Shown here: positions 1 to 8,132 of the stretch, piece by piece
How positions within the stretch are numbered: the first letter of the stretch is position 1
How the letters are laid out: every line of letters starts with the position of its first letter
From: Jimgerdemannia flammicorona
Lineage: Eukaryota; Mucoromycota; Endogonomycetes; Endogonales; Endogonaceae
Assembly: GCA_003990745.1 (NCBI GenBank)
Contig: RBNI01004018.1
Span: forward strand, 1 to 14,782
DNA: 14,782 nucleotides
Direction of reading: 5' to 3'
The notes under the pieces: generated by a model
The model's input: only the letters and a program-made list of their open reading frames with translations
What the model was told of the DNA's origin: nothing
The model's database searches: none
Made by a program: the position numbers and the translations under genes

Positions 1-1
1 T

Positions 2-20
2 AAAAAAAAAAAAAAAAAAA
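2..20. repeat. poly(A) tract
   Basis: Nineteen consecutive A at the window edge. It directly abuts the 5' end of hAT fragment copy A; copy B has no such tract at the equivalent position (about 1800). It therefore marks a truncation or junction rather than part of the element. Confidence 0.9.
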
Positions 21-449
21 TCAATGGTTATAGCTGATAAAGATTTGCAAAAATATGCCATTGAAGATAAATATACTTGGCAGATGCTAAAAGATATCAT
101 TTCTGTTCTAAAGAGCTTTCAAAAAGTAATAGATCTTGCAGCTTGACATAAATATATAATGATTTATACAGCTATTCTGATTTATAACTTTCTACTAAAT
201 ATATTGAAGGATAATAACAAAGATATTCAAATACATATGGTAAAGACAAGAGAGCTAGATACCATTTACTGGGCAATAATAGTAGCTATTGATAAGTTGA
301 AGATATACTATTCAATAACAAATGGTCTTCATTATATTAGTACTAGTAAGTAATTTCAAAATTCATTTGGTGCTAAAGACAGTATATGTATATATATTTC
401 GAAATTCAAAATTTACTTGATTGGTTGGTTACTACAAATCTATTTCAAA

Positions 450-454
<5 letters not shown>
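21..454 (+). pseudogene. hAT transposase fragment, copy A (middle part)
   Basis: Fragment of a hAT-superfamily transposase covering the region between the catalytic core and the C-terminal dimerisation domain. The reading gives VIADKDLQKYAIEDKYTW, then a block ending LKSFQKVIDLA, then AIDKLKIYYSIT. This is the hAT pattern of a Trp-containing helix followed by an F-x-x-(A/V)-x-x-L segment and a '...LDKYYS.T' block. A TGA interrupts it near 144. It aligns along its whole length with 1805-2232 of copy B, and differences are almost all G/A or C/T transitions. An intron-like donor (GTAATT at 350) and a poly(T) tract follow, but the downstream exon present in copy B is missing. Assignment rests on the colinear match to copy B, whose flanking motifs are clear. 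Confidence 0.72.

Positions 455-483
<29 letters not shown>
455..483. repeat. poly(T) tract, 29 nt
   Basis: A run of 29 T, then G and seven more T. It sits where copy B has its intron-ending poly(T) tract (2233-2260), but here the following sequence is not the hAT C-terminal exon, so copy A breaks off at the tract. Confidence 0.9.
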
Positions 484-1058
484 GTTTTTTTCTTATTAAT
501 TTATTGCTACTTTATATTATTTGAAATAGCCAAAATTCTCCATACTATTATTTTGAGAAAAGCTTATTTGCTGGATAATTCATAATAGCCAGCCTTTTAT
601 AGTTATTAAGAATTCAGAGCTAAAAGATCTCTTTTGCCTTTTGAAACTAGACATTACTATTTCTTCTGCTGGAACTATATAAAATGAAATTAAACTGACC
701 TTTAAACAGAACCATGATACTCTCAAAATTATGATAGATAAGATCTAATATTTTAACATTGAATACTAATTCAAATATTTCTAAGTTGAATATCTATTTG
801 AATTAATCTTATTTCAATTTAATTTATTTGAAAATAGAATATATCAGATCAAATATCCTTCACTATTGATACATAGATATCATCAAATATATATATATTT
901 CTTAAAATTAATATACATTGGATCTCTCAGAATTGGCAACTCAACTATATGTTGATTGATTTTGTCAAGTTATCAGGATCTCATTCAGGTGAAAATCTTG
1001 CTGATACTTTTGGATGATATATTTGAGATTTTGGTATACAGACAAAGATACATAGAGA

Positions 1059-1374
1059 GTAAGTCTTTAGATCAGATTTTTAAAAAAGGTCAGAATTTTC
1101 AAAAAAGGTTGAGATTTTCAAAAATTGTCAGAACTTTTAAAAAAAGGTTGGGATTTTTGAAAAATATTGAGATTTTCAAAAAAGGTTGAGATTTTCAAAA
1201 ATTGTCAGAACTTTTAAAAAAGGTTGGGATTTTTGAAAAAGGTTGGGATTTTCAAAAAAGGTTGAGATTTTCAAAAAAGATTGGAATTTTCAAAAAAGAT
1301 CAAAATTTTTAAAAAGGTCAGAATTTACAAAAAACTGTTATCTTATATTTCAAATTATTGATTTTTCACTCTAG
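1059..1374 (+). other. intron-like interruption of hAT copy B carrying a minisatellite
   Basis: The interval separates the hAT motif ending FGIQTKI from ITDNASNN, which are nearly adjacent in hAT proteins. It starts with GTAAGT (1059-1064) and ends with a pyrimidine-rich CACTCTAG (1367-1374), the form of a spliceosomal intron. With these exact borders the phase does not match, so either the true donor has mutated or the block is an insertion. Confidence 0.45.
1080..1335. repeat. 18-20-bp minisatellite, about 14 units
   Basis: Tandem units of the form TTTTCAAAAAAGGTTGAGA. Variants are TTTTCAAAA, TTTTTGAAAA and TTTTAAAAA in the first half, and GGTCAGAA, GGTTGAGA and GGTTGGGA in the second. A three-unit pattern (GGTTGAGA, TTGTCAGAAC, GGTTGGGA) occurs twice, so there is a higher-order repeat. 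The variants are what two CpG sites per unit would give after decay to TG or CA. Confidence 0.9.
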
Positions 1375-2131
1375 ATATTAGCTATAATAACAGATAATGC
1401 ATCTAACAATAATATATTTTTTCAAGCAATCAGAATGGAGTTTGATACTGGTCTCAACTATTAGCCAATACAATATATTTGCTGTCTGGCTTATATTATT
1501 AATTTGGCCACTCAGGCCTTTTTAGTCTATATGAAGGCTAATGATGATAGAGAAATAACTTTAAGGCTCTAGACAAGTATTATTAGGATCTGGTCATCAC
1601 TATAGCATCTTGAGTAATTTAAAGCACAATATAAAGCTTTTAGAATTAGCAATCTAAAAGAACTTATTTTGAATATTATGACTTGGTAGAACTCAATATA
1701 TTTTATGATTGAACAGATCTTAAAATTATCAGAAATAAGCTTTGTATTATTATATTATATTATATTTATTAATGAATTAATTTTTATTAATAGCCCTTAA
1801 CCTCAATAGTTATAGATGATAAAGATTTGTAAAAATATACCATTAAAGATGAATATACTTGGCAAATACTAAAAGATATCATTTCTGTTCTAAAGAGCTT
1901 TTGAAAAGCAATAGATCTTATAGCTCAGCATAAATATATAATAATTTATATAGCTATTTCAATTTACAACTTTCTACTGAATATATTGGAGGATAATAAC
2001 AAAGATATTCAAATATATATAGCAAAGACAGGAGAGCTAAATACTATTTATCAGACAATAACAGTAGCTATTGATAAGTTGATAACATACTATTCAATAA
2101 CAGATATTCTTTATTATATTAGTACTAGTAA

Positions 2132-2229
2132 GTAATTTCGAAATTCATTTGGTGCTAAAGACAGTGTATATCTATTTCAAAATTCAAAATTTGCTTGATT
2201 AGTTGGTCACTACAAATCTATTTTGAAAT

Positions 2230-2262
<33 letters not shown>
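2132..2262 (+). other. probable intron of hAT copy B ending in poly(T)AG
   Basis: GTAATT donor at 2132, 28 T at 2233-2260, then AG. Removing 2132-2262 joins ...ISTS to MKPVLNPRIK in frame (AA plus A gives Lys), restoring a continuous hAT reading. The poly(T) would act as an expanded polypyrimidine tract. The same T(n)AG is present in copy C (6668-6728). A TTCGAAAT near the donor retains one of the few CpGs. Confidence 0.55.
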
Positions 2263-2265
<3 letters not shown>

Positions 2266-2596
2266 GAAACCAGTTCTCAATCCCAGGATTAAACTAGAAT
2301 ATTATTTATCCCATAATTGGAAAGACATTTGGATTAAAGAGACCAAAAACATACTTTACACAGTCTATAACAAAAACTATACCCCTCTATCTAGATTAGT
2401 TTATCATACAAATTCTGAAGTAGATGATGCCAATACTGCAATTGAAGTAGATGACATCAATGCTGAACTAAATCAATATATGTTCTTCAACAAAAGACAA
2501 AAACTGATAATAAATCCTGAGCAGAAAGTAGATGTATATTTAAAAAGTGAAATTGTTAAATTTCAATCAGGAGTTGATACATTATCTTGGTGATAA

Positions 2597-2690
2597 GTGA
2601 GTTGGATTTTCATTTTTGAATTAGGTCTATTTTAAAACACTGAGTTTTTCTAATTAATTAATTTATTGGAAATATTAAATATTAGAGCTA
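2597..2690 (+). other. probable third intron of hAT copy B (3' border approximate)
   Basis: GTGAGT follows the codons for LSW(W), a conserved hAT spot. The coding signal resumes near 2697 with DF*NLAKIACNYLAIP. Copy C has the same GTGAGT (7063-7068), and the two copies differ by indels only in this interval, as expected for non-coding sequence. The acceptor is not certain. Confidence 0.45.
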
Positions 2691-2886
2691 TAGTGGAGAT
2701 TTCTGAAATCTAGCGAAAATAGCATGTAACTATTTAGCTATCCCAATAACAAGTACTCTAATTGAGTGGATTTTTTCAAGTAGTACAGATCTTATAACAC
2801 TCAAAAGAGGTGCTTTAGACCCTGAAACAATTTGTGAATATATATATATATTTAAAAGTATGGCAATCAGTCTAGTATTTCAATAA

Positions 2887-3284
2887 GCTAGCCAATCCTG
2901 AAATCTCAAAATTCAAAATACAGTTTAACTTCGAAATATAGTTTAATCTTGAAATATAGTTTATCTCAAAATACCAAATAAATATATCAACAACCAGATT
3001 TCTGATATCTCTAAGTATTATATATATATCTGATTATTATATCAGAATATAATTTTTAGTCAATGAAGTGTATTTGTGATAGTTAATAGTATTTAAGATA
3101 ATGGCAATATATCAGATGATACTTATTTAGGATGACAATGGGACCTTCAAAATTCAATAAGAAAATCAAAAAATAAAGATAAGAATTTGTATATAATAAT
3201 CAGAAAATACTTAGGAAAATATTCTAAACAATTGACTATTATTAGTAGACAAATAGAAGATATGTAATCAGGTAGATCATGTGA
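2887..3284. other. AT-rich non-coding stretch; hAT subterminal repeats at its left end
   Basis: At about 2922-2975 an 18-bp motif (GTTTAATCTTGAAATATA and variants) occurs three times. Similarity to copy C continues to CAAATAAATATA near 2985 (about 7398 in copy C), then weakens. The hAT 3' end may lie there, but no terminal inverted repeat could be assigned. Beyond it only AT-rich sequence is seen. Confidence 0.55.
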
Positions 3285-3760
3285 CTGATGAAGCTTCAAA
3301 TATTGCAACAAGCACATACCAAGCCCACAAGCCACTGAGAGCTTTAAATATTAGAGCTTTCAACAATTGCATACTAAGCCTGTAAGCCACCAAGAGTTTC
3401 AAATATTAGAGCTTCTAACAAGTGTATGCCCACAAGCCCATAAGTTGTTGAGAGTTTCAAATATTAAAGCTTCCAACAAGTACATATCTGCAAGCCTGCA
3501 GACTGCCAAGAGTTTCGAATATTAGAGCTTCCAATAAGTGTATACTTACAAGCCTGCAAGCTGTTGAGAGCTTAGCTTCTAACAAGTACATGCATAAGCT
3601 GCTAAGAGTTTCAAATATTAGAGCTTCCAACAAGCATATACCTGCAAGCCCACAAGCTGCCAAGAGCTTCAAATATTAGAGCTTCCAACAAGTACATACC
3701 CATAAGCTACTGAGAGCTTCGAATATTACAAGCATATATCCAAGCTTCAAATACAAGATA
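3285..3760. repeat. ~58-bp minisatellite, about 8-9 units (copy B)
   Basis: The core AGAGYTTCRAATATT recurs at roughly 55-59-bp intervals (near 3337, 3392, 3450, 3509, 3566, 3604, 3662, 3711). Each is followed by AGAGCTTCCAACAAG and a CAAGCC/CACAAGC stretch. One unit near 3566-3604 is shortened. A few units keep TTCGAATATT where others have TTCAAATATT. A related array lies at 7715-8070. Confidence 0.85.
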
Positions 3761-3782
3761 AAATATATATAAATAAGCTATT
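3755..3782 (+). promoter_or_regulatory. TATA-like block upstream of second ORF (copy B)
   Basis: AGATAAAATATATATAAATA followed by AGCT is conserved in copy C (8073-8097) at a similar distance upstream of the ORF start. A CT-rich stretch (3796-3815) lies between block and ORF, as in fungal core promoters. Promoter function is inferred from sequence and conservation only. Confidence 0.4.
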
Positions 3783-3824
3783 TGTCTTTAATATCTTTCT
3801 CCCTCCTCTCCCTCTTAAAAAAAA

Positions 3825-4613
3825 AAGACCTCATCTTATAATGATCTTTAATCATATCTCAAACATCTCTCTGAAGCCTTTGAAGATATGAATGATACTA
3901 TTAGTAAGATTGTCATTTGATTAAATGATGAAAGATTCAAATCTAATGATGAATACAAATAAAAGAAGATGAAAGTTGAAAAAATACTTTAGAAATTCAT
4001 AGCCACTGCCTCTCCAGCTATCCCTATCCTAGCTATCCCTATTTCAGCTATCTCCATTCTGACTATCTCCATTCTGGCTGTCCCTATCCTGGCTATTCTC
4101 ATCCTAGCTATCCTCATCCTGACTGCTGTCTTAGCTATCCTGCATATTGCACCAACTGTCCCAGCTGTCTAGCCTACTGCCTCAGTTGTCCTGGCTGTTC
4201 TGTCCACTGTCCTAGCTATTTCAGCTATCCCACCCATTGCCCTGGTTGTCCCAGCTATTACTGCCCCAGCTATTGCTGCTCTGGCTGTCACTGCCTCAAC
4301 TGTTGCTGTTTCAGCTATTGCTGCCTTAGCTGTCCTGATGTCACCCACTGCTTCCAAAAGAGATGGTCATAAACCTTATACAAGTACAAGCTATAAAAAT
4401 TATAGAAGATATAAGAAACTATGCCAAACTCTCATCAAGATCTGCCAGCATTTTAATAATCCCTGACCTTCTTTTGGCAAAATGACTATATAACAATACT
4501 CATTGAGCTACTGCTACTACTGCAAGAAGGTGAGGCTGAGGGACATTAAGAAACTCCTGAATGATATCTTTAAAAAGGGTCTAGATGAACTAAAGATATG
4601 TATTTCGAAATAA
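3825..4613 (+). pseudogene. second ORF of the composite unit, copy B; function unknown
   Basis: About 263 codons in one frame, with stops at 3849, 3918, 3960, 3990, 4170, 4464 and 4491 (CAA, CGA or CAG to stop) before the final TAA at 4611. The expected ATG is AAG here; copy C keeps ATG. Three regions are seen. An N-terminal charged, likely coiled-coil segment includes AFEDMNDTISKIVI and KKMKVEKIL. A low-complexity Ala/Ile/Pro/Leu region from about 4010 to 4350 is built of 12-15-bp repeats. A C-terminal part reads SYKNYRRYKKLCQTLIKICQ, then YCYYCKKVRLRDIKKLLNDI. The Cys spacing hints at metal binding or a Gag-like protein, but I do not recognise the family. It lies downstream of the hAT gene on the same strand, as in copy C. 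Confidence 0.65.
4010..4350. repeat. 12-15-bp tandem coding repeats (GCTATCCCTATCCT-like)
   Basis: Degenerate GCTATCCCTATCCTA units encode Ala-Ile-Pro-Ile-Leu type repeats inside the second ORF. The corresponding place in copy C holds a different Gln/Ala/Thr repeat. Confidence 0.75.
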
Positions 4614-4696
4614 GAAGGCTGGGGGGTTGTTATATGTGAACTGAATATATCATCATAATCATATAAGCCACTGAGGAGAAATTAGTTTAGCCTGCC

Positions 4697-4866
4697 TGGT
4701 TCAAATCAAATCCTAAATTCGATTTGAATCAAATCAAATCAAATTCTAAATTTAATTTGAATCAAATTTAATTTAATTCAAATCCAATTCGAATTGAAAA
4801 ATCCTCAATTTAATTTGATTTGAACCAACCTCAATTCAATTCAATTTGAATTGATTTGATTCATTT
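4697..4866. repeat. decayed TTCGAATC-type array (copy B)
   Basis: A dense run of AATTCAAATT, AATCAAATC and TTTGAATTGA words with a few surviving CpGs (ATTCGATTTG near 4719, ATTCGAATTG near 4788). It reads as an array once rich in TTCGAATC in which CG has become CA or TG. A matching array closes copy C. Confidence 0.65.
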
Positions 4867-5480
4867 GGAAGCACTACTTCTATTTCACTACTTTCAAATA
4901 ACTATCAACCACTACTTAAAAGTTTTCAAAAACTCCATACTTACTTAGTTAATATTCTGGTATCTGCACAAAACTCTTCTCTTACTCTATATTATAATAC
5001 TCTTTATAGTTGAAGATCCTACTATCAATTAAATAGCTCAAGTGAAAGTTTAATATAATATTTCTCCTCAGTATATACCACCTTATACTTATATATCTAT
5101 AAAATACTAATTATATTTTACTTTACTTTTTTAATCTATTTTATATTTAGTTTCTGTTAGTGGTAAATCAATCTTTCTATTGAATAATATAGTACTGTAT
5201 ATTTCATTATATATATCAATGAACTAAGTTTTGATATTTTATATGATAAATATAATAAGAGATTTATAATTAATAGTAAATATTAAATAATATTAAATAA
5301 TAAAAAGTAGTAGAAATAAATAGTAATAGTAATAATAATAATAATAGAAAATACTTAAATAAATCAATTTATTAATAATAATTTTTTATTTAATAATTAA
5401 ATAGATATTTATATTAATAAAAACTATTAGTAGATATATTAATATAATTAATTAGATACATATGTATTATCTCTTTTCCT
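4867..5480. other. AT-rich stretch without recognised genes
   Basis: No coding signal. It contains an (AAT)n microsatellite at about 5331-5346 and long A/T-only runs. Bases 4867-4910 still resemble the end of copy C (GCACTA..., CAAATAACTA), so the composite unit may end near 4915. Confidence 0.7.
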
Positions 5481-5485
5481 ATAGT

Positions 5486-5640
5486 GCAGGCAAATTTGTC
5501 TATGAAAATATTTTGAGTAAAATATCTCATCCTACACTATATATACCAAGCTCTAAACACACATACTATAACCCTGACATAGGTAAATATGTCTATGAAA
5601 GTTTGGAGCAAAATACTGCAGTCTACACTTTATAATACTT
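5486..5640. repeat. imperfect direct repeat, ~55 bp offset by ~92 bp
   Basis: GCAGGCAAATTTGTCTATGA (5486) and CATAGGTAAATATGTCTATG (5578) begin two similar blocks that both run to CTACACT (5532 and 5623). Origin unknown; possibly remains of a small transposon. A third weak echo, CAATTTGTCTTAG, lies near 5708. Confidence 0.6.
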
Positions 5641-5740
5641 ATGTAAGATGGACTATATATACAAAGCAGGCAGATTATTTACATTATCAAGACATTCAGA
5701 GGCATGACAATTTGTCTTAGATGCAACAGCCTTACATTGT

Positions 5741-6030
5741 CTATCTATCTACACTAGCCAGATGGCCGTTGCCCGAAAAATGGTCGTTCTTTTGCGAGCG
5801 ACGCTGTAACGAATTCCCTATTAGTGGTCTGAGATTTGACGTTTTCACCCACATCTTGGCGAAATGGCATCCGATTTTAACGTACTTAGGCTCGTTAGAA
5901 AGCCCCGAATCGTGGCTTTCCAACAAGCCTAAGTATGTCAAAATCGGACATCATTTTCGCCAAGTTATAAGCGAAAACGGCCAACACATCAAATGTGGCC
6001 TAATTTACAAACACGTGCTATTCACATAGG
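5741..6030. mobile_element. CpG-rich foldback / MITE-like island
   Basis: An abrupt change from AT-rich, CpG-poor flanks to GC-richer sequence with 18 CpGs in 5761-6000. At its centre lies a long hairpin (5855-5964). Homology between arms weakly continues outward (GCGAAAACGGCC right, ACGTTTTCACC left). Because of the palindrome, both strands translate to related peptides (TYLGSLES...PKYVKIG), which explains the open frames here without requiring a protein. No transposase is present; a non-autonomous foldback element is inferred. Target-site duplications were not identified. Confidence 0.5.
5855..5964. repeat. inverted repeat: 50/51-bp arms, 9-bp loop
   Basis: Left arm 5855-5904 begins CTTGGCGAAATGGCATCCGA. 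Right arm 5914-5964 ends TCATTTTCGCCAAG. Aligning one arm with the reverse complement of the other gives 43 identities of 50, seven mismatches that are all transitions, and one 1-bp gap. The loop is CCGAATCGT (5905-5913). Confidence 0.9.
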
Positions 6031-6300
6031 ACATAGGAACAACCATAAAAGGGTGCCATGCGTGCGAATGAATCGTGCGTTGTTTACCGTTGTTTACCCT
6101 ACCCATGTTGTTATAGTTTTTCATATGCCCAATCCATCAGCCCCACTGTACATAGCAAGCAGCAAAGGACTTAGAACAGCGAGCTAGAGCAGCAAGGACT
6201 TGGAGTGGCAATAAAAATAAGAAAAATAAAAAACATAATGACAATTGCGAAATATACATCCCAACTGAACTCACTACAGCATACATTGTAACTATGCTCA
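6031..6300. other. stretch without recognised gene, moderately CpG-retaining
   Basis: Contains GTTGTTTACC twice (about 6080-6100) and a short direct repeat AGCAGCAAAGGACTT / AGCAGCAAGGACTT (about 6160-6205). The open frames here are short and match nothing I recognise. It may belong with the neighbouring CpG-rich island. Confidence 0.5.
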
Positions 6301-6314
6301 GAAAGACAGTTTGA

Positions 6315-6404
6315 CCTTGAGCCCTTGTTTCGAGCTCTTGTTTACAAGCCCTTGTTTCAAGCTCTTGTTTGTTTTGAGAGTTGTTTGTTTCGAGCCTTTG
6401 TTTT
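6315..6404. repeat. 13-16-bp tandem repeat (TCGAGCYCTTGTT)
   Basis: Six or so units: TTGAGCCCTTGTT, TCGAGCTCTTGTT, ACAAGCCCTTGTT, TCAAGCTCTTGTT, a diverged unit, then TCGAGCCTTTGTT. The first bases alternate between TCGAG, TCAAG and TTGAG, again a CG to CA or TG pattern. Confidence 0.8.
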
Positions 6405-6429
6405 ATACATGAGTCACAAAATGTCACTA

Positions 6430-6664
6430 ATTATACCATATATATAAATAGAGTTATCTATATCTCTCTCTCATATGTTACTCTTATATCACTTCTATAT
6501 ATATTTTATAAATTCTGTTTTCTTTTCTTTTTCTTTTTCATTTTACTTTATCTTTTTATCTCTTCTGTGATATACTTTAATATTATATTTCAATACTATA
6601 TTTTTAATACTAATTGTTTAGCTTATATTATTCAGTTTCTATCATCTTATCTTTATTATTTAAT

Positions 6665-6667
<3 letters not shown>
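6430..6667. other. T-rich stretch without genes
   Basis: Pyrimidine- and AT-rich sequence leading into the poly(T) tract. It does not resemble the hAT middle region that precedes the poly(T) in copies A and B, so copy C is truncated at its left end here. Confidence 0.6.

Positions 6668-6726
<59 letters not shown>
6668..6726. repeat. poly(T) tract, 59 nt
   Basis: 59 consecutive T followed by AG and the hAT C-terminal exon. It corresponds to the 28-T intron end of copy B but is twice as long. Confidence 0.95.
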
Positions 6727-6728
<2 letters not shown>

Positions 6729-6731
<3 letters not shown>

Positions 6732-7318
6732 GAAACCAGTTCTCAATCCCAGGATTAAACTAGAATATTATTTATTCTATGATTGGGAAGACATTTGGAT
6801 TGAAGAGGCCAAAAACATACTTCACACAGTCTATAATAAAAACTATGCCCCTCTATCTGAATCAGTTTATTGTATAAATTCTAAAATAGATAATGCCAAT
6901 GCTATAATTAAAGTAGATGACATCAATGCTGAACTAAATCAACATATATTTTTCAACAAAAGACAAAAACTGATAACAAATCCTGAGCAGAAAGTAGATA
7001 TATATTTAAAAAGTAAAATTGTTAAATTTCAATCAAGAGTTGATATATTATCTTGGTAGCAAGTGAGTTGGATTTTCATTTTCAAATTAGGTCTATTTCA
7101 AAACACTGAGTTTTTCTAATTGATTAATTTATTGGAAACATTAGAGCTATAGTAGAGATTTCTGAAATCTAGCAAAAATGGTATATAACTATTTAGCTAT
7201 CCCAGCAATAAGTGCTCCAATTGAGGGGATTTTTTCAAATAATACAGATCTTGTAATACCTAAAAGAAGTACTTTAGACCCTGAAACATTTCATAAATAT
7301 ATGTGTTTAAAGGCATAG
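6729..7318 (+). pseudogene. hAT transposase C-terminal fragment, copy C
   Basis: The first exon-like block, 6730-7059, reads MKPVLNPRIKLEYY, DWEDIWIEEAKNILHTVY and, at the end, SRVDILSW; it has no internal stop but begins only after the poly(T)AG. GTGAGT at 7063 opens a likely intron. Coding resumes near 7160 with DF*NLAKMVYNYLAIPAISAP, then FSNNTDLVIPKRSTLDPETF to the TAG at 7316. This is a clear hAT dimerisation domain, closer to the family form than copy B. Everything upstream of the poly(T) (core and N-terminus) is missing, so it is a 5'-truncated remnant. Paired CG to CA or TG differences with copy B occur throughout. Confidence 0.85.
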
Positions 7319-7714
7319 TAATCAGTCTAGTATTTCAATAATAATAGCCAATTTCAAATCTCAAAATATAGTTAAATTTTCAAATATCAAATAAATATAG
7401 CACTTGTATATCATATTATGTAAGTATGATCTAGAACTTATGGATATACCATATCTGAATATAATTTCTAAATACATATCTAATTGTCATATTCGAATAT
7501 GATTTCTGTTATTTCTAGTCCTAACAAGATAAGTGAGATATCATTGTGTCTGCCCAGGAGTACTAGGGATAGATGACAAGCAGCATAAATAGTATAGTAT
7601 ATAGAATTTCAAATATATTCAAAGCTTAAGGATATATATTATACATACTTAGTCACTATATCTGAAATACTTATACTTGTAAGCTTATCAGCCCACAAGT
7701 CTGCAAGCAACAAG
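7319..7714. other. AT-rich stretch between hAT remnant and minisatellite, copy C
   Basis: No genes seen. Similarity to copy B runs to about 7398. Beyond it only short matches persist, such as ATCTGAATATAATTT near 7454 against ATCAGAATATAATTT near 3042. The spacing from hAT end to minisatellite is close to that in copy B. Confidence 0.5.
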
Positions 7715-8070
7715 TATAAGCCAAGAGCTTCAAATATTGCAGCCCATAAGCCTGCAATCTCATGAGCAATAAGCATAAGCTATGAGCTTCAAATATTACA
7801 ACAAGCATAAGCCTACAAGTACATAATCCTACAAAGCTAAGAGTTTCAAATATTGCAACAAGTATAAGCCTATAATTTCATGAGCAACAAGTATAAGCCA
7901 AGAGCTTTGAATATTACAGTAAGCATATACCAAAATTTCATAAGCAATAAGTGTAAGCTGAGAGCTTCAAATATTACAACAAGTATAAGCTGAGAGCTTC
8001 AAATATTGCAATAAGTATAAGCCTGCAATCTCATGAACAATAAGCATAAGCCAAGAGCTTTAAATATTAT
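7715..8070. repeat. ~60-bp minisatellite, 6-7 units (copy C)
   Basis: AGAGCTTCAAATATT-type cores alternate with CAACAAGTATAAGCC and CTGCAATCTCATGAGCAA segments at about 60-bp intervals. It shares the core with 3285-3760 but has its own spacer sequence, so both arrays expanded independently. Confidence 0.85.
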
Positions 8071-8072
8071 AC

Positions 8073-8097
8073 AGATAAAATGTATATAAATAAGCTG
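8073..8097 (+). promoter_or_regulatory. TATA-like block upstream of second ORF (copy C)
   Basis: AGATAAAATGTATATAAATA followed by AGCT, matching 3755-3782 and lying 36 bp before the ATG at 8133. Its conservation between copies that differ elsewhere supports a core-promoter reading. Confidence 0.4.
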
Positions 8098-8132
8098 GCT
8101 TTAATAATAAAAAACAAAACAAAAAACAAAAA

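Larger units (their letters stand above)
521..2886 (+). pseudogene. hAT-superfamily transposase pseudogene, copy B (near full length)
   Basis: Degraded cut-and-paste transposase with hAT landmarks in order. WIIHNSQPF and SSAGTI (about 563-680) match the N-terminal segment. HWIS and HSGENLA (about 915-1002) lead into the core, followed by ITDNASNN (1387-1410), the CLAYIINLA block (about 1483-1515) and a decayed RWNSTY-like block (about 1675-1700). The middle part (1805-2131) is followed by LNPRIKLEYY and NWKDIWI (about 2275-2335), and the hAT dimerisation domain (NYLAIPITST, DLITLKRGALDPET; about 2725-2835). No BED zinc finger is recognisable upstream. Three interruptions look like introns: about 1059-1374, 2132-2262 and from 2597. 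Stops are numerous, mostly TAA, TAG or TGA explainable by C-to-T or G-to-A changes. CpG is absent from 2221-2700. The gene cannot be functional. Superfamily assignment is firm; exact exon borders are not. Confidence 0.85.

Noticed and set aside
3457..3672. Minus-strand frame encoding repeated LLEA/ETLSSL peptides
   Set aside because: Translation of the ~58-bp minisatellite; no conservation in copy C.
4169..4357. Minus-strand Ala/Thr-rich frame
   Set aside because: Antisense of the coding repeats of the second ORF.
4685..4715. tRNA B-box-like GGTTCAAATC
   Set aside because: No acceptor stem, anticodon arm or A box around it; part of the TTCAAATC-rich array.
5721..6029. 102-codon plus-strand frame across the hairpin
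   Set aside because: Both strands give related peptides because the DNA is palindromic; an inverted repeat explains it better than a protein.
6137..6427. 96-codon minus-strand frame with KQELETRA repeats and a hydrophobic segment
   Set aside because: The repeat peptides come from the 13-14-bp tandem DNA repeat and no homology is recognised. Kept only as a weak possibility because this area is less mutated.
6381..6728. Plus-strand frame ending in a long polyphenylalanine run
   Set aside because: Reads through the 59-nt poly(T); not a plausible protein.
3285..8070. CRISPR-like array
   Set aside because: Units are contiguous degenerate tandem repeats with no unique spacers, in a eukaryotic transposon setting.
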